Source: Planctomycetota bacterium
GTDB lineage: Bacteria; Planctomycetota; UBA1135; GCA-002686595
DNA: 64,000 bases
Direction of reading: 5' to 3'
NCBI GenBank assembly: GCA_014237855.1
Contig: JABACD010000017.1
Coordinates: 20,997 to 84,996, forward strand
Part shown: positions 27,183-37,871 of the stretch, piece by piece
How the letters are laid out: each line of letters opens with the position of its first letter
How positions within the stretch are numbered: position 1 is the stretch's first letter
Notes under the pieces: model-generated
Told to the model about the DNA's origin: nothing
What the model saw: only the letters and a program-made list of their open reading frames with translations
The model's database searches: none
Program-made: the position numbers and the translations under genes

Positions 27183-29456
27183 ATGCTGTTACTCTTCGAG
27201 GGATTCGTCAATCCGGGCCTTGTCGCAGGTGTTGCACTGGCGTCGGTCCCGCTGATCATTCATCTGCTCAATCGACAGCGACACAAGCCCACCCCCTGGG
27301 CAGCGATGCGCTTCGTGATGGCAGCCTACAAGCAGACGAGACGAAGGGTGCAGCTCGAGAATCTCCTGCTGCTGCTGCTGCGCATGGCTGCGATTGCTGT
27401 CCTTGCCCTGGCGGTTGCGCGCCCCTACTCCGGCTCCGAGGGCCCCCTCTCGGGCCTGACCGAGAGTCGTCGAGACATTGCCATCGTCATCGATGCCTCA
27501 GCCTCGACCGGCTATCGATACGAGGTGGACACCGTCTACGAGAGGATCGTCTCGCGTGCCCGGGACCTGGTCGAGGAGCTCGATGGACAGCGAGGTGACC
27601 GTGCCTACGTCTTGCAGGGAGGAGCCTGGCCAAGACTCCTCGCCTGGGGAGATCCCAGCGAGGCGCTGATGGCCATCGACAACCTGGTCCTACCCACCGA
27701 CGAACAGCTCGATCTCGCCCTCTGTCTTGGGGAGGTCCTCGAGTTCGCTCGCGAGGAGGCCGCCAGCACCGAACAGGGGCGGGTGGAGATATTCGTCCTG
27801 ACGGACATGCAACGCAGCGTCTTCACCGAGGACTCCAGGATCGACTCCCTTGCCCCCGACTCAGGACAAGAGGGCGAGGACTCCGACTCCCCCAGCAGGC
27901 TCTTCGACGTGCTGGATGAGATCGAAGCACTGGGGCTCACCGTCCGGGTCGAGGACCTCGCTCCAGGCGGCGACCTGCCCCCCAATCTCTCGGTCTCCAA
28001 CATCGATCTGGAGGGACCACTGCTGGGTCAAGGTGCGCCCGTGGAGGTGCGGGTGAAGGTCGAGAACCACGGCGCAGCGTCCAAGGCTGCAGTACGGGTG
28101 GCCCTCGAGATCGATGGAGTGCGCCGGCCCAGCCAGGTCGTTGATATCAGTGGCCTGGGAACAGCCGACGCCATCTTCCCGGTGGTCTTTGACACCTCCG
28201 GTGATCATGTTCTGCGCGCCCTGCTGGAGGGAGATCGACTGGCTGCCGACGATCAACGAACCCAGATCATCCACGTTCCCGAGCCCGTGCGCGTGCTGGT
28301 CGTCAACGGAGCCCCCTCCGCGGACTTCGAGAAGGACGCAGCAGCACGATTGATGGTGGTCCTCGAACCGCTGGTTGGTGAAGACGCGCCCTTCGGTGGG
28401 ATCTCGCCCTTCGCCCCCCGAGAGTCGGAGCTTCGCGAACTTGAAGGCGGAGACGTCGACCCCACTGAGTTCGACCTCATCTGGATGGTCAACGTTGACT
28501 CGGTCTCTCCGGAACTGACCCAGGTCCTGGAGGAGCACGTGGCCTCGGGCGCAACCCTGGTCTTCAGCCTGGGTGACCGGGTGCAGATCGACGCCTTCAA
28601 CTCCCGCTTCTTCCGAGCGGATGGAAGCGGCCTATCCCCGGCGGAACTCGATCAGCAGGTCTCTGTCGCCTCCCGTCGCCAGGGCTACTTCCGCATTGGG
28701 TCCTTCGATGCAGAACATCCGGCCCTGATACTGTTCTCTGAGAGACGTTGGACCTCCCTGCTCACCGAGGCGCCCTTCTACGACTTCGTTGGCGCGCGCC
28801 CCATCGAGGGGGCACGCGTGTTGGCCCAACTCGACGACACCGGCGGCTCCCCTCTGTTCATCGAGCGTGACTACGATCGTGGGCGGGTCTACCTCTGGAC
28901 CAGCAGCATCGACGAGTCCTGGACCCGGTTCCCCACCTGGGGCCCAACCCTGGTGCCCTTCGTCTACGACTTCGTGCGCTCGGCCGGCACCCCTCCTACT
29001 CCAGAGGCCACGCTTGCTCCTGGCGAGACCTACACGACCGAGGTACAGACCTTCCCTCGTGGCATCGAACTGGTCCTGCCGGACGACACTCGCCGCACCA
29101 TCGACGAGGTGCCCGAGGAGGTCGGCGGTAACCGCTGGCGCCTGCCCTCCATCGAGGGAACCGACACCTCCATCGCTGGTCTCTACCGGCTGAGAACCGA
29201 AGGCGCAGGTGAGTACGCCTTCGCGGTGCAGGTAGTCCGTGAGGAGAGCCAGCTGGCGCGTCTGAGTGCCACGGAACTCGAAGGACTTCATCGCGTACTG
29301 AAACCGCTTGAGCTGGGACAGGACCAGGGGAAGGAGAACGGACTGCCACCTCGGCGGGGCGAACTCTGGCGCAGCCTGGCACTGATAGCCCTATTCGCCC
29401 TGGTGGCCGAATCGCTCTGGTCGGCCTGGATCGGTAGAAGGAGGACGTACGCATGA
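27183..29456 (+). CDS. BatA-type membrane protein with vWA and C-terminal sensor-like region
   Basis: About 757 residues. The N-terminal aerotolerance-BatA double membrane segment is clear: FVNPGLVAGVALASVPLIIHLLNR with RQRHKPTPWAAMRF, then LLLLLLRMAAIAVLALAVARPY. A vWA domain with MIDAS DASAS (about 105-110) follows, then CARDB-like and glutamine-amidotransferase-like segments, and a last membrane helix near the C-terminus (LALIALFALVAESLW). The ATG at 27183 is used because GGAGGA lies ten bases upstream; a GTG at 27174 overlaps the DUF58 gene. The stop overlaps the next start as ATGA. Confidence 0.88.
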   Translation: MLLLFEGFVNPGLVAGVALASVPLIIHLLNRQRHKPTPWAAMRFVMAAYKQTRRRVQLENLLLLLLRMAAIAVLALAVARPYSGSEGPLSGLTESRRDIAIVIDASASTGYRYEVDTVYERIVSRARDLVEELDGQRGDRAYVLQGGAWPRLLAWGDPSEALMAIDNLVLPTDEQLDLALCLGEVLEFAREEAASTEQGRVEIFVLTDMQRSVFTEDSRIDSLAPDSGQEGEDSDSPSRLFDVLDEIEALGLTVRVEDLAPGGDLPPNLSVSNIDLEGPLLGQGAPVEVRVKVENHGAASKAAVRVALEIDGVRRPSQVVDISGLGTADAIFPVVFDTSGDHVLRALLEGDRLAADDQRTQIIHVPEPVRVLVVNGAPSADFEKDAAARLMVVLEPLVGEDAPFGGISPFAPRESELRELEGGDVDPTEFDLIWMVNVDSVSPELTQVLEEHVASGATLVFSLGDRVQIDAFNSRFFRADGSGLSPAELDQQVSVASRRQGYFRIGSFDAEHPALILFSERRWTSLLTEAPFYDFVGARPIEGARVLAQLDDTGGSPLFIERDYDRGRVYLWTSSIDESWTRFPTWGPTLVPFVYDFVRSAGTPPTPEATLAPGETYTTEVQTFPRGIELVLPDDTRRTIDEVPEEVGGNRWRLPSIEGTDTSIAGLYRLRTEGAGEYAFAVQVVREESQLARLSATELEGLHRVLKPLELGQDQGKENGLPPRRGELWRSLALIALFALVAESLWSAWIGRRRTYA

Positions 29457-31852
29457 TCCCCTTCGCGCTGATAAATCAGTTGAAAGGCAATCCCGTGGAC
29501 CTCGACATCGGAGTCCGTGAATCGTGGCGACTGCTCGACCTGCCTGAGATGTGGGTCGTGGTGCTCGTGCTGCTCCCGCTGGCTGCCCTGGTCTCCTACG
29601 CAGCCTACGCGCGAGAGACTCTCTCAACAGGCTCGCGCAGCCTGCTCAGCGCCCTGCGCTTCCTCGTCATCCTGCTGCTGTTCTTTGTCCTGTTCCGCCC
29701 TGTCCTGGTGCAGCGCAGTGAAGAGGTCAGGCCGGCTGAAGTCCTGGTCCTCTTCGATGACTCAGCATCCATGCGTCGTCAGGACGCCTACCTGGGCGCC
29801 GAAGCAGTCAGGACAGAGCTGCAGCGTTTCAGCTCCGGAGCAGTCGAGCAGGCCTCGCGCTCGGAGCTGGCCTCGAACGCGCTCTCGAAGACGCTCCTGC
29901 CGCATCTCGCTGACGGTGAGTATGAGGCACGTCAGTTCCGCTTCGCCGAAGACACATCACCACTCACAGACCTACAAGGTCTCGATGCTCGTGGACGCGG
30001 CACCTACATTGGCAATGCAATCCGGCAGTCCCTCGCACTCAGCCGGGGGCGGCATCTCACTGACATCGTCGTGATCTCCGATGGTCGCTCGAACGGCGGA
30101 TACTCGCCCCTCGACGCTGCTCGTACCGCCGGGGCGGCAGGCGTTCCGATTCACACCGTCGTGGTCGGTGACACGCGCCGGGAGCGAAACGTCTTCATCG
30201 AGCTGGCCGAAGTACCCAGCGACGTTCTCGAGGGCGATGAGCTCGCCATCACAGTACGGGTGGCGGGTCGCGGCACCGAAGCCGGGACAGAGACGACCGT
30301 CTCGCTCGAGGAACTCAGTGAGTCCTCCATCGAGGCACGTCTGATCACTGAAGAGACGGTCTCCCCCAACGCCAGCGGCGAGCGCGTGAGCTTTCTCGCC
30401 CCGGCAGAGGCTCCCCGTGAGGGGCAGCGTGTCAGGCGCTTCAGGGTGACTGTCAATCCGATCCCCGAGGAGACGCTGCTGGACGACAACAGCCTGGAGT
30501 TCTCGGTGCGCGTGATGCCCGAGGAGATTCGCGTCCTCTACATCGATGGCTATCCGCGCTGGGAGTACCGCTTCCTCAAGGAACTCCTCAAGCGCTCCGA
30601 CCAGAACATCTCACTTCAGGTCTTCTTGCTCTCCGCGACACCTGACTTCATTCAGGAGCACTCTCCTGGACTCCAAGCTCTTCTCGAGGTCCCCACGGAC
30701 CGCAAGGATCTCCTGGAGAACTACGACGTGATCATCCTGGGAGATGTCAACCCCGACGCCATCTCGCCGGACCCTGCACGATGCGAGGAGTTCCAGGAGT
30801 CACTCCTCGAATTCGTCCAGCGAGGAGGTGGAGTGCTGTTCATGTCGGGCGAGTACGAGAACCCTCGTAGCTACCTCGACACCAAGCTCGAAGAGTTGAT
30901 GCCGATCGTGCTCGACTCGACCAGTGGCCTTCCTTTTCAGGGTGACACGACAGTCGAATTCCACCCGACCCTGGAGAACCCGACCCAGCCCCACCAGGTC
31001 GTACGACTCAATCCAAACCTCGAGCAGAACCGTGTGCTCTGGGAGGATCGGAATGGTCTGCGTGGTCACTACTGGTACTCAGTTGTTCAGCGGGCCAAGC
31101 CCGGTAGCCAGGTCCTGCTTCGCCATCCAACGGAGGAAGGCCCCTACGGTCGCCACCCCTTGATGGTGGTTGGCTACTACCCCGCCGGCAGAACACTCTT
31201 TCTTGGAATCGACTCCACCTGGTTGTGGCGCTATCGCTTCGGCGATCGTTATCACGGGAGGTTCTGGCGCAATGCGATTCGGTGGCTGGCACTCGGGAGG
31301 CTCAAGAGCGGTGACCGACGCTTCCACCTGGACAGCTTGCGCTCAAGCTACAGCCTGGATGAGCGCGTCACTCTGGAGGCTCGTGTCCTCGATGAGGACT
31401 TCCGCCCCAGCGATCGTCCAGTGCAGGAGGTTCGCCTGAGCGATCCGGACGGCAATGTACGTGAACTCTCGGCCTCACTGGTTCAAGGTCGCGAGGGCGT
31501 CTTTCGAGCATCACTGGAGCTCGGTCGCCCCGGCCTTTGGCGTGCGTGGATCGAGGAAGGAGGTGAGGAGATCGCCACCACCGAGTTCGAGGTCTCCCTC
31601 CCCTCTCGTGAGAACGCGGACCCGTCCCCCGACCACGAGACCATGTCTGCCCTGGCATCGATCTCCGGTGGTCGCTCTGTGACTCTTGACACGATTGACA
31701 ACCTGCTCGTGGAGTTCCCCGGCAACGAGGAACGGCGCGAACCAATTTCATCACAGCTCGAGGACGCCTGGGATAACTGGCTGACCTTGCTGGCCGTCCT
31801 GGGACTGCTGACCACCGAGTGGGTTGTGCGCAAGCGCTACCAGCTCGTCTGA
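29453..31852 (+). CDS. vWA-domain membrane protein with glutamine-amidotransferase-like domain
   Basis: 799 residues. Two membrane helices (about 30-52 and 64-84) are followed by a vWA domain with MIDAS DDSAS, and a central domain opening with VLYIDGYPRWEYRFLKELL. That motif is typical of class I amidotransferase-like folds in planctomycete vWA proteins, but it lacks an evident catalytic Cys. A further beta-rich region and one C-terminal membrane helix (WLTLLAVLGLLTTEWVV) finish the chain. Most of the protein should face the periplasm. It is coupled by ATGA to the preceding BatA-type gene and is probably its partner. Confidence 0.85.
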   Translation: MIPFALINQLKGNPVDLDIGVRESWRLLDLPEMWVVVLVLLPLAALVSYAAYARETLSTGSRSLLSALRFLVILLLFFVLFRPVLVQRSEEVRPAEVLVLFDDSASMRRQDAYLGAEAVRTELQRFSSGAVEQASRSELASNALSKTLLPHLADGEYEARQFRFAEDTSPLTDLQGLDARGRGTYIGNAIRQSLALSRGRHLTDIVVISDGRSNGGYSPLDAARTAGAAGVPIHTVVVGDTRRERNVFIELAEVPSDVLEGDELAITVRVAGRGTEAGTETTVSLEELSESSIEARLITEETVSPNASGERVSFLAPAEAPREGQRVRRFRVTVNPIPEETLLDDNSLEFSVRVMPEEIRVLYIDGYPRWEYRFLKELLKRSDQNISLQVFLLSATPDFIQEHSPGLQALLEVPTDRKDLLENYDVIILGDVNPDAISPDPARCEEFQESLLEFVQRGGGVLFMSGEYENPRSYLDTKLEELMPIVLDSTSGLPFQGDTTVEFHPTLENPTQPHQVVRLNPNLEQNRVLWEDRNGLRGHYWYSVVQRAKPGSQVLLRHPTEEGPYGRHPLMVVGYYPAGRTLFLGIDSTWLWRYRFGDRYHGRFWRNAIRWLALGRLKSGDRRFHLDSLRSSYSLDERVTLEARVLDEDFRPSDRPVQEVRLSDPDGNVRELSASLVQGREGVFRASLELGRPGLWRAWIEEGGEEIATTEFEVSLPSRENADPSPDHETMSALASISGGRSVTLDTIDNLLVEFPGNEERREPISSQLEDAWDNWLTLLAVLGLLTTEWVVRKRYQLV

Positions 31853-31964
31853 ACCCCATCAGGAGCCACCAGAACACCCGATTCATCAGGAATAGCATCA
31901 TCCAGACGGAAAACCACCATTCTCGAATACGGATGGGGCCTGCGCCCCGCTCCCCGAACTACAG

Positions 31965-34900
31965 ATGAGACCCATGGAGCTCACAGCAAGACCCGATAGC
32001 GCGCCCACGCGGCGCCGAGCACTCGTAGGCGCCTCGAGCCTCGCTGTGCTGTTTGGGCTCATGCTTGCTCCAGCCTCTGCAGCTCAGGATGACAGCGGCA
32101 ACGAGGAGGATTCGAATCGCATCACCGGTTTCTCGATCCCGAACACTCGAGCCGCACACGCCCTCTCGGCGCGAGCTCGTAGCCACATTGACGCCCGGCG
32201 CTGGAACGAGGCGATAGAGGACCTGCAGACCTTGATCGAGTCCCACCGCGGTGAGCTGATCATCGTTGAGGGTGTCGGCAGCAGCACCAACCCTGTACAC
32301 CACGGTGCGAGCGGCTGGGCAGCCGAAGAGCTCCTCGCCCTTCCTGAAGAGGCTCGCAACCTCTACCGCGCTCGCTTCGGCAAGCGTGCACAGTCAGCCC
32401 TGGAGCAGGCACGAGCCTCGGGCAACCGACAGTCCGTGATCGAGCTGGCCCATCGCTGGCCCGCTACCGAGGAGGCCACCCTTGCCTGGTGGACCCTTGG
32501 TGACATCGAGCTCGAACTCGGTAATCTCGTTCAAGCACGCGAGGCCTGGATGAGAGCGCTCTCCCGTCGACTACAGCAGTGCATTGGCGGTGAGTTCCTG
32601 CTCTATGGCGGGCACGACCCGCTTGAGTGGCGAACGGTCATGGCTCAGCTCCTGGCCTCTGCTTGCCCACTACTCGAGGGCGAGCAAATGCGCTGTGACT
32701 TTGCCCTGGCAACACTGGGCGAGGAGAACCCTCTGGCCGAGGCGGGTCAGCTGTCTGCTGCTACCCAAGGAAGCCTACGGCTACCCGGCCCGGGCGAGGG
32801 CGCTCACGGCACTCCAGGCCCCGACGCCAGCACCTGGCCCCGGCCCTTCAAGATCCCCTCCCCCCATCCCTTTGAACCGGGCAACTCGGGGAACCTCTTC
32901 CCGGTGCGGGTCGGTGACGTGGTCTTCCTCTCGAACTCGATGCGGCTGTTTGCCATCAACGCCTACTCGGGAAACCTCCGCTGGGCCAGCAAGATGCCGC
33001 CGGGCTGGGAAGATCTCTCCGCGCGGCGACGAGAAGAATTCTTCGAGGGCATCTCACCGCGCGACACGATGATCGCACCGGCAGCCTCCGAGCGCATCGT
33101 GGTCAGCGCTCACCAGGTACCGGTCTCCGACCTGGAGAATGCGACCTTCCGGAACATTGCGATCACCACGATCATCCCGGATCGCCGCCTGTACGCCTAC
33201 GATATCGAGCCCGGTACGGAGCTCTGGAACCACCACCCGCCCGAGACCTGGGACGGCGAATCGGGCAGCTTCACAGACCGTGTCAGCGTTGCGGGCCCCC
33301 CCGTGATAAGCGCCTCGAGGGTGATCGTTCCCGTCCACCGCATGTACGGTCGAATCGAGTTCTACGTGGCCTGCTTCGACCTGGTGAGCGGAGAAGTCCT
33401 TTGGACCACACAGCTGGTCAGTGGACAACGCGAGCTCAACATGTTTGCTCGCGCGGAGAGAGAGTTCAGCGCCCCTCCCGTGCGCATCGAAAAAGACAAG
33501 GTTGTCGTTCTCACACAACTGGGCGCGGTCGCCGTGCTCGATCTGTTCTCGGGAAGCATCATCTGGGAAACGCTCTACGACCAGATCGTACCCCCAGCCC
33601 GCTCCAGCTTCAGCGCGCAACGCATCAAGAGCTACTGGCGGAACTCGCCGCCAGTGGTGGCCGATGGGACGATTGTCGTGACCCCCTTCGACAGCCGAAG
33701 CTTGATCGGCTACGACCTGGAGAGTGGTGAGACCTTGTGGTCTCTTCCCTACTCGCACATCGACCAGCTCGCCGGACCCTACCGGGACGACGTCAACCTC
33801 TTGATCGGGGCAGACGACAACACGGTCTACCTGGGAGGGTGGCCCGTGATGGCGCTACGCTCATCCGGAGGCCTTGGACGAGAGGCGCCCATGGAGCTAG
33901 CCTGGCGCTATCCAGCAGGAGAGATCGAGACAGACAACTCCACCTCCGCACGAGCAATCCTGCTCTCCGACCGCATCATCATCCCGACACGAAGTGAACG
34001 GATCGAGGTTGACCGTTTTGGGGGTGGGCGAAGACACAAGTCGGTTCCGTGGAAGAGTGGCCGGAGCGGCAACATGCTCGTCGAGGACGGCACTCTCTAC
34101 ACGCTGACCACGGGGCACCTGGACGGGTACTTCGAGTGGGACATGTTGCTCGAGAGGGGCCAACGAGCCTACGAGGAGAACAACGGTGATGCCGAGTCCT
34201 CGCTGTATCTGGCCAGCCTCCTCTCGGAGCGCAGCCGCACGGAGCTTGAAGCGGGACGAACAGGACTCGCCCGCGACTGGCTCCTGCAGGCAGAGGAACT
34301 CCTGCAGCCCTTCCTCTCGGCCGAGCAGGTTGATGAGGCAATCGCCGCTGAGATGCACTCGCTCCTACGTACCCGCGGCAAGGTCTTCATAGATCTCGCC
34401 GACGGCGCTTCGGCACTGAAGGCGCTACGGCGAGCCAGGGACTGGGCATCGAATCGCTCCGACCTTCGTGACACTCTCATCGAGGAGTACAGCTTTCTCT
34501 ACGGAACGGACGAGCCAGGCCAGCTGGACATCCTCCAGACTCTCGAGGAGAGCTGCATGAGCCTCTCCATGTCAGCGATGGTCACACTCGACCCAGAGCT
34601 CCCCTACGGCTGGCGTTTTGAGCCGGTAATCACAGCTCCACGGGAGAGCTTCGCCATCTGGAAGCTGCCAATTTCGATGTGGGTCTCAATGGAACGCGCC
34701 AACATCGCGGCCGATTCGGGGTTCACCTTCGATGAACTCTCGGAGCTACATGATCTGATCGAGGAGTGGCCCGAACAGCCGATTCCCGATCTCTATGTAG
34801 CGGAAGAAACGCTTGCAGAATTCGCAACGCGACGGATTGGAGAGTTGATCGAGGTCTACGGTCGCGCTCCCTACGAGCCCTTCGAGTTGGAGGCTCAAGG

Positions 34901-36674
34901 TCTCCTGGAGGAAGCGCGCACGAGCATCGACCGCAAGCTCTTGATGATGGTCAACGAGCTCTTCCCCTGGTCCATGGCTGCCCGCGAGGCGAACGACCAG
35001 TTGCTCATCTGGGCCACCGAGAACGGCGACGTCGAGGCCGTTGCCGAGATCGCCCTGAGCGAGATTCCTGCCCTCTGGAGTCCCGAACTGGCCGGCGAGC
35101 GTGAGCTACAGTTGCTCTTGCACATGGGAGCAGCCCTCGAGATTGCAGGAAACGTGGAGTACGCCGCAGCGCTCTACACTGCACTCCATGGAGAGCATCC
35201 GAGTCTCATCTCGACCTCCCCCAGCCACAACAAGCTCGGCCTGGACAAGCTGATCGAACGCCTCAGCCCCCCCGCTGCTCCCTCCACGGCAGAGGACACC
35301 CCGAGCTTCGCCCCCGAGTTCAAGGGCGTACTCCAGGCAGAGGGCCGCCATAGCTTCCTGGGAGTGATTCCACCTGGCTCAAACGAGACGAACTACCTCG
35401 AGCCCGTACTCCTCTTTGCTCGCGATCGCGGACAGCGGCGACGCATCGTCTCACTGGAGGCCTACGCCTCCGAGACCCTCGAGGAGATCGATCCGCCAAG
35501 ACCCCTCTGGACAGTTCGTGTCCACGATGACCAGCTACCTCCGACCTGGCGTAACTCGGTGGCCTTTGCACCCGGAATGGTGATCGTTGCATCCCCCGAT
35601 GGTGTCTACGCCATCGATCGCGACGACGGAACTCGAGTATGGAATGACGAGTGGCGGGCCAGCAGCGGCACGGTCAATTCAATTCAGGCCAGAGACGGAC
35701 TCGTGGTTGCCAGCGTGCGCACTCCTGGAAAGATGGACATGATCCATGCCCTGGACTGGACACAAGGACTGGATGTCTGGCAGACCGAGATCGATCCCCT
35801 CAGACAAAGTCGCGACCTGATCCTGGGGTCCAACCGCATCGTGTTGATGCCCCGCCGTTCGCAGCGCCGCGGGATCGTGCTGGATCACTTCACAGGTCGA
35901 CGCGTGACCGAGTTCGAGCTGCCCACCCGCATCCACCAGTCTGCTCACGATGCCACCTGGATCGAGAATGGACTCCTGCTGGTTCCCTGGTTCCTCAATG
36001 GTCGTAACGAGGAGCGAAATCACCTGGTCGCCATCGACCTCATGGACGGTCAGCTGGCCTGGGACCTGAACTTCGGTGATGTAGCTGGCGGCAGACGTGA
36101 GCTGCGCTCGATCGTCCAGTACGAGGGCCGCACCTTCCTGCTGCTCAGACCGGCCCTTGATGCGAGCAAGGAAGGGGTCCGTGGGATCTTTGTCGAGCTC
36201 CACGTTGGCCGACGCATGGGAGCAACAGCCCGTATAGGCAGCTTCGAACAGGACCATGACCAGCGCCTGGTCGGTATCCACCAGGAGCGCCGTGTCCAGC
36301 TCGACTCCCCCTTCGTCTACCTGTACTCCTTCCAAGGCGGCGAGGGCAACATGAACATCATGAGCCTGCACCTTCCCTTTGGCAACGTGCGCTGGACAAG
36401 GGAGATTCCGATCACCCGCAACGGCCTGCATAACTCCTTGATGCAGCTTCCGGCCGAGAGCGTGGAGAGTGTTGCCCTGGTGATCAGCGAGAAGGGCGAA
36501 CAACGTCTGGTCAGGCCAGTCTCCACCCTCCATGTCCTGGACAGGAGAAGCGGACGCATGCAATCACAACTCCAGCTGGACTCCAAGCTGGGCACCAGCG
36601 CTGACGTTCATCTCACTGGTCTGGGTCAGTCCTTGATCCTGGCAGGAGAGGATATGATTCAGGTAATCCGTTGA
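31965..36674 (+). CDS. Giant secreted beta-propeller/TPR protein
   Basis: 1569 residues. A signal peptide lies in the first 40 (LAVLFGLMLAPASAAQD). A TPR-like helical region (about 60-260) precedes a first PQQ-like propeller (about 300-720; GNLRWASKMPPGWEDL, SGEVLWTTQLVSG, SGSIIWETLYD). A second helical region (about 720-1100) and a second propeller (about 1120-1560; GTRVWNDEWRAS, DGQLAWDLNFGD) follow. The double propeller suggests a large envelope scaffold, and no enzyme motif is seen. It is separated by 112 bases from the vWA gene, the widest gap in the operon. Its stop lies five bases before the next ATG. Confidence 0.82.
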   Translation: MRPMELTARPDSAPTRRRALVGASSLAVLFGLMLAPASAAQDDSGNEEDSNRITGFSIPNTRAAHALSARARSHIDARRWNEAIEDLQTLIESHRGELIIVEGVGSSTNPVHHGASGWAAEELLALPEEARNLYRARFGKRAQSALEQARASGNRQSVIELAHRWPATEEATLAWWTLGDIELELGNLVQAREAWMRALSRRLQQCIGGEFLLYGGHDPLEWRTVMAQLLASACPLLEGEQMRCDFALATLGEENPLAEAGQLSAATQGSLRLPGPGEGAHGTPGPDASTWPRPFKIPSPHPFEPGNSGNLFPVRVGDVVFLSNSMRLFAINAYSGNLRWASKMPPGWEDLSARRREEFFEGISPRDTMIAPAASERIVVSAHQVPVSDLENATFRNIAITTIIPDRRLYAYDIEPGTELWNHHPPETWDGESGSFTDRVSVAGPPVISASRVIVPVHRMYGRIEFYVACFDLVSGEVLWTTQLVSGQRELNMFARAEREFSAPPVRIEKDKVVVLTQLGAVAVLDLFSGSIIWETLYDQIVPPARSSFSAQRIKSYWRNSPPVVADGTIVVTPFDSRSLIGYDLESGETLWSLPYSHIDQLAGPYRDDVNLLIGADDNTVYLGGWPVMALRSSGGLGREAPMELAWRYPAGEIETDNSTSARAILLSDRIIIPTRSERIEVDRFGGGRRHKSVPWKSGRSGNMLVEDGTLYTLTTGHLDGYFEWDMLLERGQRAYEENNGDAESSLYLASLLSERSRTELEAGRTGLARDWLLQAEELLQPFLSAEQVDEAIAAEMHSLLRTRGKVFIDLADGASALKALRRARDWASNRSDLRDTLIEEYSFLYGTDEPGQLDILQTLEESCMSLSMSAMVTLDPELPYGWRFEPVITAPRESFAIWKLPISMWVSMERANIAADSGFTFDELSELHDLIEEWPEQPIPDLYVAEETLAEFATRRIGELIEVYGRAPYEPFELEAQGLLEEARTSIDRKLLMMVNELFPWSMAAREANDQLLIWATENGDVEAVAEIALSEIPALWSPELAGERELQLLLHMGAALEIAGNVEYAAALYTALHGEHPSLISTSPSHNKLGLDKLIERLSPPAAPSTAEDTPSFAPEFKGVLQAEGRHSFLGVIPPGSNETNYLEPVLLFARDRGQRRRIVSLEAYASETLEEIDPPRPLWTVRVHDDQLPPTWRNSVAFAPGMVIVASPDGVYAIDRDDGTRVWNDEWRASSGTVNSIQARDGLVVASVRTPGKMDMIHALDWTQGLDVWQTEIDPLRQSRDLILGSNRIVLMPRRSQRRGIVLDHFTGRRVTEFELPTRIHQSAHDATWIENGLLLVPWFLNGRNEERNHLVAIDLMDGQLAWDLNFGDVAGGRRELRSIVQYEGRTFLLLRPALDASKEGVRGIFVELHVGRRMGATARIGSFEQDHDQRLVGIHQERRVQLDSPFVYLYSFQGGEGNMNIMSLHLPFGNVRWTREIPITRNGLHNSLMQLPAESVESVALVISEKGEQRLVRPVSTLHVLDRRSGRMQSQLQLDSKLGTSADVHLTGLGQSLILAGEDMIQVIR

Positions 36675-36679
36675 CGGCT

Positions 36680-37864
36680 ATGAACTTCCTTATGAGAAAG
36701 ACCAGCTTGGCCTGGCGAATCGGGCGTCCCCTATCACTCCTGGTGATTGCCGCCACCTCCTGGACTACCCAGGTGACGGCCCAATCCCTGGACCTCGCAC
36801 CTCCCGTGAATGATGACACGCCGCTGGTTGTGACCCTGGAACAACGGCGAGCTGTCGATCGAGGCCTGAGCTGGTTGGCGGCCAATCAGAATGCGGATGG
36901 CAGCTGGACAGCCAAGATCGGTTACAAGCTGAACAACGACTACAACTTCACCTCCGAACAGAACGGACATGTTGGTGTCACCGCACTCGCCTGCATGGCG
37001 TTTCTGGCCGGAGGCAACCTTCCTGGACGTGGGCCCTACGGTGACAACATCGAGAGCGGTCTGAACTTCATTCTTGGTAGTGTGCAGGAGGACGGATACA
37101 TAACGCGGTACCGAACGCGAATGTACAGCCATGCCTTCGCCACGCTCTTTCTGGCGGAGGTCTACGGCACCACGCGGCGGGAGGACGTGAAACGCAAGCT
37201 GCAAAAGGCTGTCGACTTCATCGTGAAGTCTCAGAACCGCGAGGGTGGCTGGCGGTACGAGCCCTATGCGATCGAGTCCGACATGTCGATCGTGGTCTGC
37301 CAGGTGCTTGCCTTGAGGGCCGCCAGGAACATCGGCATTCGGGTTCCCAAGGGCACGGTCGACCGGGCGGCACGATACGTGGTGGACTCGGCCGTTACAG
37401 GCGAGAGCAGAACCGGCCGCTTCGGACGTTCCTCGTATCCCGGTTCCGCCGAGGTTGGTACCTTTCATTACCAGAAGGACATCTTCTCGCGCTCATCCTT
37501 CGCTCTCACTTCCGCGGGGGTGACCGCGCTACACGGCCTGGGGATCTACTCCGATACCGCGATCGAACGTGGCATCGAGTTCCTCAATCGAGAAATGCCG
37601 CGCTTCAATCGCATGGAAGGCGTCAGGAACAGAGGGCATTACTTCTTCTGGTACGGCCACTACTATGGAGTGCAGGCCATGTACACGGTTGGCAGCCCCT
37701 ACTGGAAACCCTACTTCGAAGAGGTGCGCGATCTATTGATCTCGATGCAAAACGAAGACGGCTCCTGGCCCAACAGGACCGGACCTGGCCCCGCCTTCGG
37801 CACCGCCCTGGGGGTCTTGATCCTGGAGATCCCCTACCGCTTCTTACCCATCTTCCAGCGCTGA
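36680..37864 (+). CDS. Secreted prenyltransferase/squalene-cyclase-fold protein (copy 1)
   Basis: About 394 residues with an N-terminal signal peptide (LSLLVIAATSWTTQVTAQ). The (alpha-alpha) barrel repeats show QW-like motifs: NQNADGSWTAK, SQNREGGWRYEP, MQNEDGSWPN. The DxDD proton-donor motif of squalene-hopene cyclase is not present; the equivalent region reads ESDMSIVV. Cyclisation is therefore unlikely, and a binding or structural role is more probable. It ends IPYRFLPIFQR, matched in the paralogue at 43.9 kb. A TTG start at 36671 overlapping the previous stop is an alternative to the ATG used. Confidence 0.82.
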   Translation: MNFLMRKTSLAWRIGRPLSLLVIAATSWTTQVTAQSLDLAPPVNDDTPLVVTLEQRRAVDRGLSWLAANQNADGSWTAKIGYKLNNDYNFTSEQNGHVGVTALACMAFLAGGNLPGRGPYGDNIESGLNFILGSVQEDGYITRYRTRMYSHAFATLFLAEVYGTTRREDVKRKLQKAVDFIVKSQNREGGWRYEPYAIESDMSIVVCQVLALRAARNIGIRVPKGTVDRAARYVVDSAVTGESRTGRFGRSSYPGSAEVGTFHYQKDIFSRSSFALTSAGVTALHGLGIYSDTAIERGIEFLNREMPRFNRMEGVRNRGHYFFWYGHYYGVQAMYTVGSPYWKPYFEEVRDLLISMQNEDGSWPNRTGPGPAFGTALGVLILEIPYRFLPIFQR

Positions 37865-37871
37865 TTAACAA

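Noticed and set aside
32000-36600. Repeated short motifs in the giant propeller gene considered as DNA repeats
   Set aside because: The similarity is at the level of propeller-blade protein motifs, not of the DNA sequence.
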